From Corallococcus sp. CAG:1435 (GTDB lineage: Bacteria > Bacillota > Clostridia > Christensenellales > CAG-314): a DNA stretch of 7,796 nt. This document shows, piece after piece, positions 6,627-7,796 of this stretch. The first letter of the stretch is position 1. Each line of letters opens with the position of its first letter. The notes under the pieces are model-generated. The model saw only the letters and a list, made by a program, of their open reading frames with translations, made no database searches and was not told the DNA's origin. A program made the translations under genes and the position numbers. The stretch spans positions 1-7,796 of the forward strand of contig HF998458.1 in assembly GCA_000433775.1 (NCBI GenBank), given 5' to 3'.

Positions 6627-6893
6627 ACAACCTACATGCACTTACTTTTTGTTTCTTATTCCCATCTAAGCCTTTAAAAGTGTTCGTAAACCTCAAGTAT
6701 TGTGTTTTACGGGATTTACCGATACGTTGAATATAATGTTTTTAGTTATAAATCTTCACAGACAACTTCATATACTTGCTTTTTTATATTTCGATTTAAG
6801 CCCTTGAAGGTGTTTCGTGAACATTAAGTATTGTGTTTGTCGGAATTGCCGACATATTGAGCATTACGTTTTCGGCTAGAAAATGTCTTTCTT
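6627..6893. repeat. Diverged tandem duplication, unit ~133 bp
   Basis: Copy one (about 6627-6760) and copy two (about 6761-6893) align end to end in the same orientation. Shared landmarks are ACAAC near the left end, a T-rich stretch, TAAGCC (6667 and 6797), AAGTATTGTGTTT (6695 and 6826), a palindromic core (CGG-CCG in copy one, the perfect GTCGG/CCGAC at 6839-6853 in copy two), and TTGA before a T-run. Over the 85 or so best-aligned bases I count about three quarters identical, and most differences are transitions. No frame is conserved. Confidence 0.7.
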
Positions 6894-7141
6894 TCTGTGA
6901 ACAAACGTCATGAATTTCCGCACCACTTTGAAAGCAAAATGTACTTTTTTGATTATTGCACGGTATGGAATGCCTTTTGCTGTCGGTAAATGTCTGTGTC
7001 CCTGCAGAAATACGTTTTTTGTGGCTGATTGTCTTGCGTAGCAATTAAAATGCATAAATAAACAAAGCTTATGTCCGTTCCTTTGACGTGTTTTTATGCT
7101 GCGTAAAATTATTTTCCCAAACAATGCGTCCAGATAAATAC

Positions 7142-7218
7142 TGACGGACTTTCCGCCTTGAATAGAGCATTTGTCAGCCATGCTGAGCAGTGACGGACTT
7201 TGGTGCGTTTTCAACGCA
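7142..7218. repeat. TGACGGACTT direct repeats with two hairpins
   Basis: TGACGGACTT occurs at 7142-7151 and 7191-7200. Between them is the hairpin TCAGC/GCTGA (7174-7186). Just after the second copy comes TGCGTT, loop TTC, AACGCA (7204-7218), the same palindrome as the hairpin upstream of mnmG. Function is unknown. Confidence 0.5.
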
Positions 7219-7456
7219 ATTCTTGATTCTTGCGAGCAAAAGTTTTTTTGTTAATTACCATTCCATTATTTTTTTCGAATAGAGGTAGGAGATTAAAGTT
7301 TTTACAACGTGTTTTTACATCATATTTTCAGAAGAAAACTACCGCCGAAATGTTTATTTTCTTTTGTCCGCTTATCAAACGGCGTGTGTTTTTCATGCTT
7401 TCCGATGTTTATTCAGATAAATAGTTAATTTTTAGTCATTAAGCAACAAAAAACAC

Positions 7457-7486
7457 TTGAAATTGGCATATATTATGTGATATAGT
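7457..7486 (+). promoter_or_regulatory. Strong promoter for an unassigned transcript
   Basis: TTGAAA (7457-7462), an 18-base spacer and TATAGT (7481-7486), with TGA directly before the -10 box (extended -10). The -35 hexamer and the TGATAT core are the same as in the parA promoter. The predicted start is near 7493, eight bases before the folded segment at 7501-7600. Confidence 0.6.
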
Positions 7487-7492
7487 AAATTA

Positions 7493-7600
7493 AATTTGTA
7501 CGTGTTTGAGGACGACGCACAACTAGGTGTAATGGTGCTAAACCTGCAAATCAAAGTCTGATTATCAAAGTTGTATGTAATCCCGGAAGTTTAAAACACG
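7493..7600 (+). ncRNA. Candidate structured RNA, class unknown
   Basis: By hand the segment folds as follows. P1 is CGTGTTT (7501-7507) with AAACACG (7594-7600). P2 is 7515-7524 with 7569-7578, including one C-A mismatch and one G-T pair. Inside P2, two hairpins complete a three-way junction: AGGT/ACCT (7525-7545) and AATCA/TGATT (7549-7563). The loop between P1 and P2 holds GAGGACG on one side and TAATCCCGGAAG plus TTTAA on the other. A promoter ends seven bases before the predicted start. I compared it by memory with SAM, cobalamin, TPP, c-di-GMP, purine, FMN, T-box, SRP, tmRNA and RNase P RNAs and saw no match. It may be a riboswitch-like leader of a gene beyond the window, or a stand-alone RNA. 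The 3' end is not known. Confidence 0.4.
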
Positions 7601-7796
7601 CTGTTGCTTGCAGGCGCTTTCAAAAAGTAAGTTTGAACCACGTTTCTTCTTGCGGTAACAGCCTTAACCGGTCAAGTATCTTGTGCGCTCTTTGCCGTAT
7701 AAAACAGAGGACTGATTCTGAGAATAAATTGCTGATTAATTAACACAAATGTGATATACAAAAATATAACAAATTGACCAAAATTTTACATACGTA

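Larger units (their letters stand above)
6145..7796. other. Long non-coding, AT-rich region right of parB
   Basis: About 1.65 kb with no credible protein gene: the open frames present lack Shine-Dalgarno sites, begin at weak codons and encode no recognisable domain. It holds hairpins at 6230-6279, 6466-6480 and 6490-6506, a ~133-bp tandem duplication (6627-6893), a short repeat pair with hairpins (7142-7218), and a promoter followed by a structured RNA candidate (7457-7600). Its position beside parAB suggested an origin, but no DnaA-box cluster was seen. A second weak extended -10 (TGATATACA, 7752-7760) and a TTGACC (7774-7779) suggest a gene may begin beyond the right edge. Confidence 0.65.

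Noticed and set aside
6811..6823. TGTTTCGTGAACA resembling a parS site
   Set aside because: It matches only if three bases are deleted from the 16-bp consensus. ParB needs fixed half-site spacing, and the sequence belongs to the tandem repeat, whose other copy differs here.
6896..6904. TGTGAACAA as a DnaA box
   Set aside because: It has two mismatches to TGTGGATAA and stands alone, with no cluster nearby.
7054..7110. Possible third copy of the ~133-bp repeat
   Set aside because: Only ATAAATAAACAA-like sequence and a few scattered bases agree, which is too little in AT-rich DNA.
6796..7424. Small frames of 64-112 codons in the right gap on both strands
   Set aside because: They have weak starts, no ribosome sites, overlap the tandem repeat or hairpins, and the protein content looks random.

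Overview
The window looks like part of a chromosome from a low-GC, Gram-positive-type bacterium, most likely class Clostridia (Bacillota). It carries the conserved tRNA-modification and chromosome-partition genes that usually lie near the replication origin. The MnmG protein has Clostridia-like wording in its middle (GPNG followed by a long FKTGTPAR block). Shine-Dalgarno sites are strong, promoters are of the sigma-A type with extended -10 elements, and parB ends in a classic U-tailed terminator. Genus or species cannot be read from this sequence.

Layout: mnmG (18-1865, minus) and mnmE (2880-4172, minus) encode the two subunits of the enzyme that modifies the wobble uridine of certain tRNAs. 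They are separated by an unusual non-coding gap of about 1 kb (1866-2879). A 212-bp divergent promoter region (4173-4384) separates mnmE from the plus-strand parA-parB operon (4385-6083). That operon encodes the ATPase and the CTP-dependent clamp for chromosome segregation, and it ends at a strong intrinsic terminator (6117-6144). The remaining 1.65 kb (6145-7796) contains no credible protein gene.

In many Bacillota the order is mnmE-mnmG-rsmG-parA-parB, all on one strand. Here parAB runs divergently from mnmE, and mnmE and mnmG are far apart, so the neighbourhood appears rearranged. rsmG, if present, is not in the window.

The two long gaps are the less ordinary part. Both are rich in palindromes and old duplications: a pair of diverged ~116-bp repeats and a dense ATGCGT/ACGCAT motif on the left, and a diverged ~133-bp tandem duplication and a 50-nt nested hairpin on the right. 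Near the right edge a good promoter (7457-7486) precedes a ~100-nt segment (7501-7600) that folds by eye into a closed, branched RNA. I cannot match it to a known riboswitch or RNA class. No parS site, DnaA-box cluster, tRNA, rRNA, CRISPR array, insertion sequence or transposase was found.
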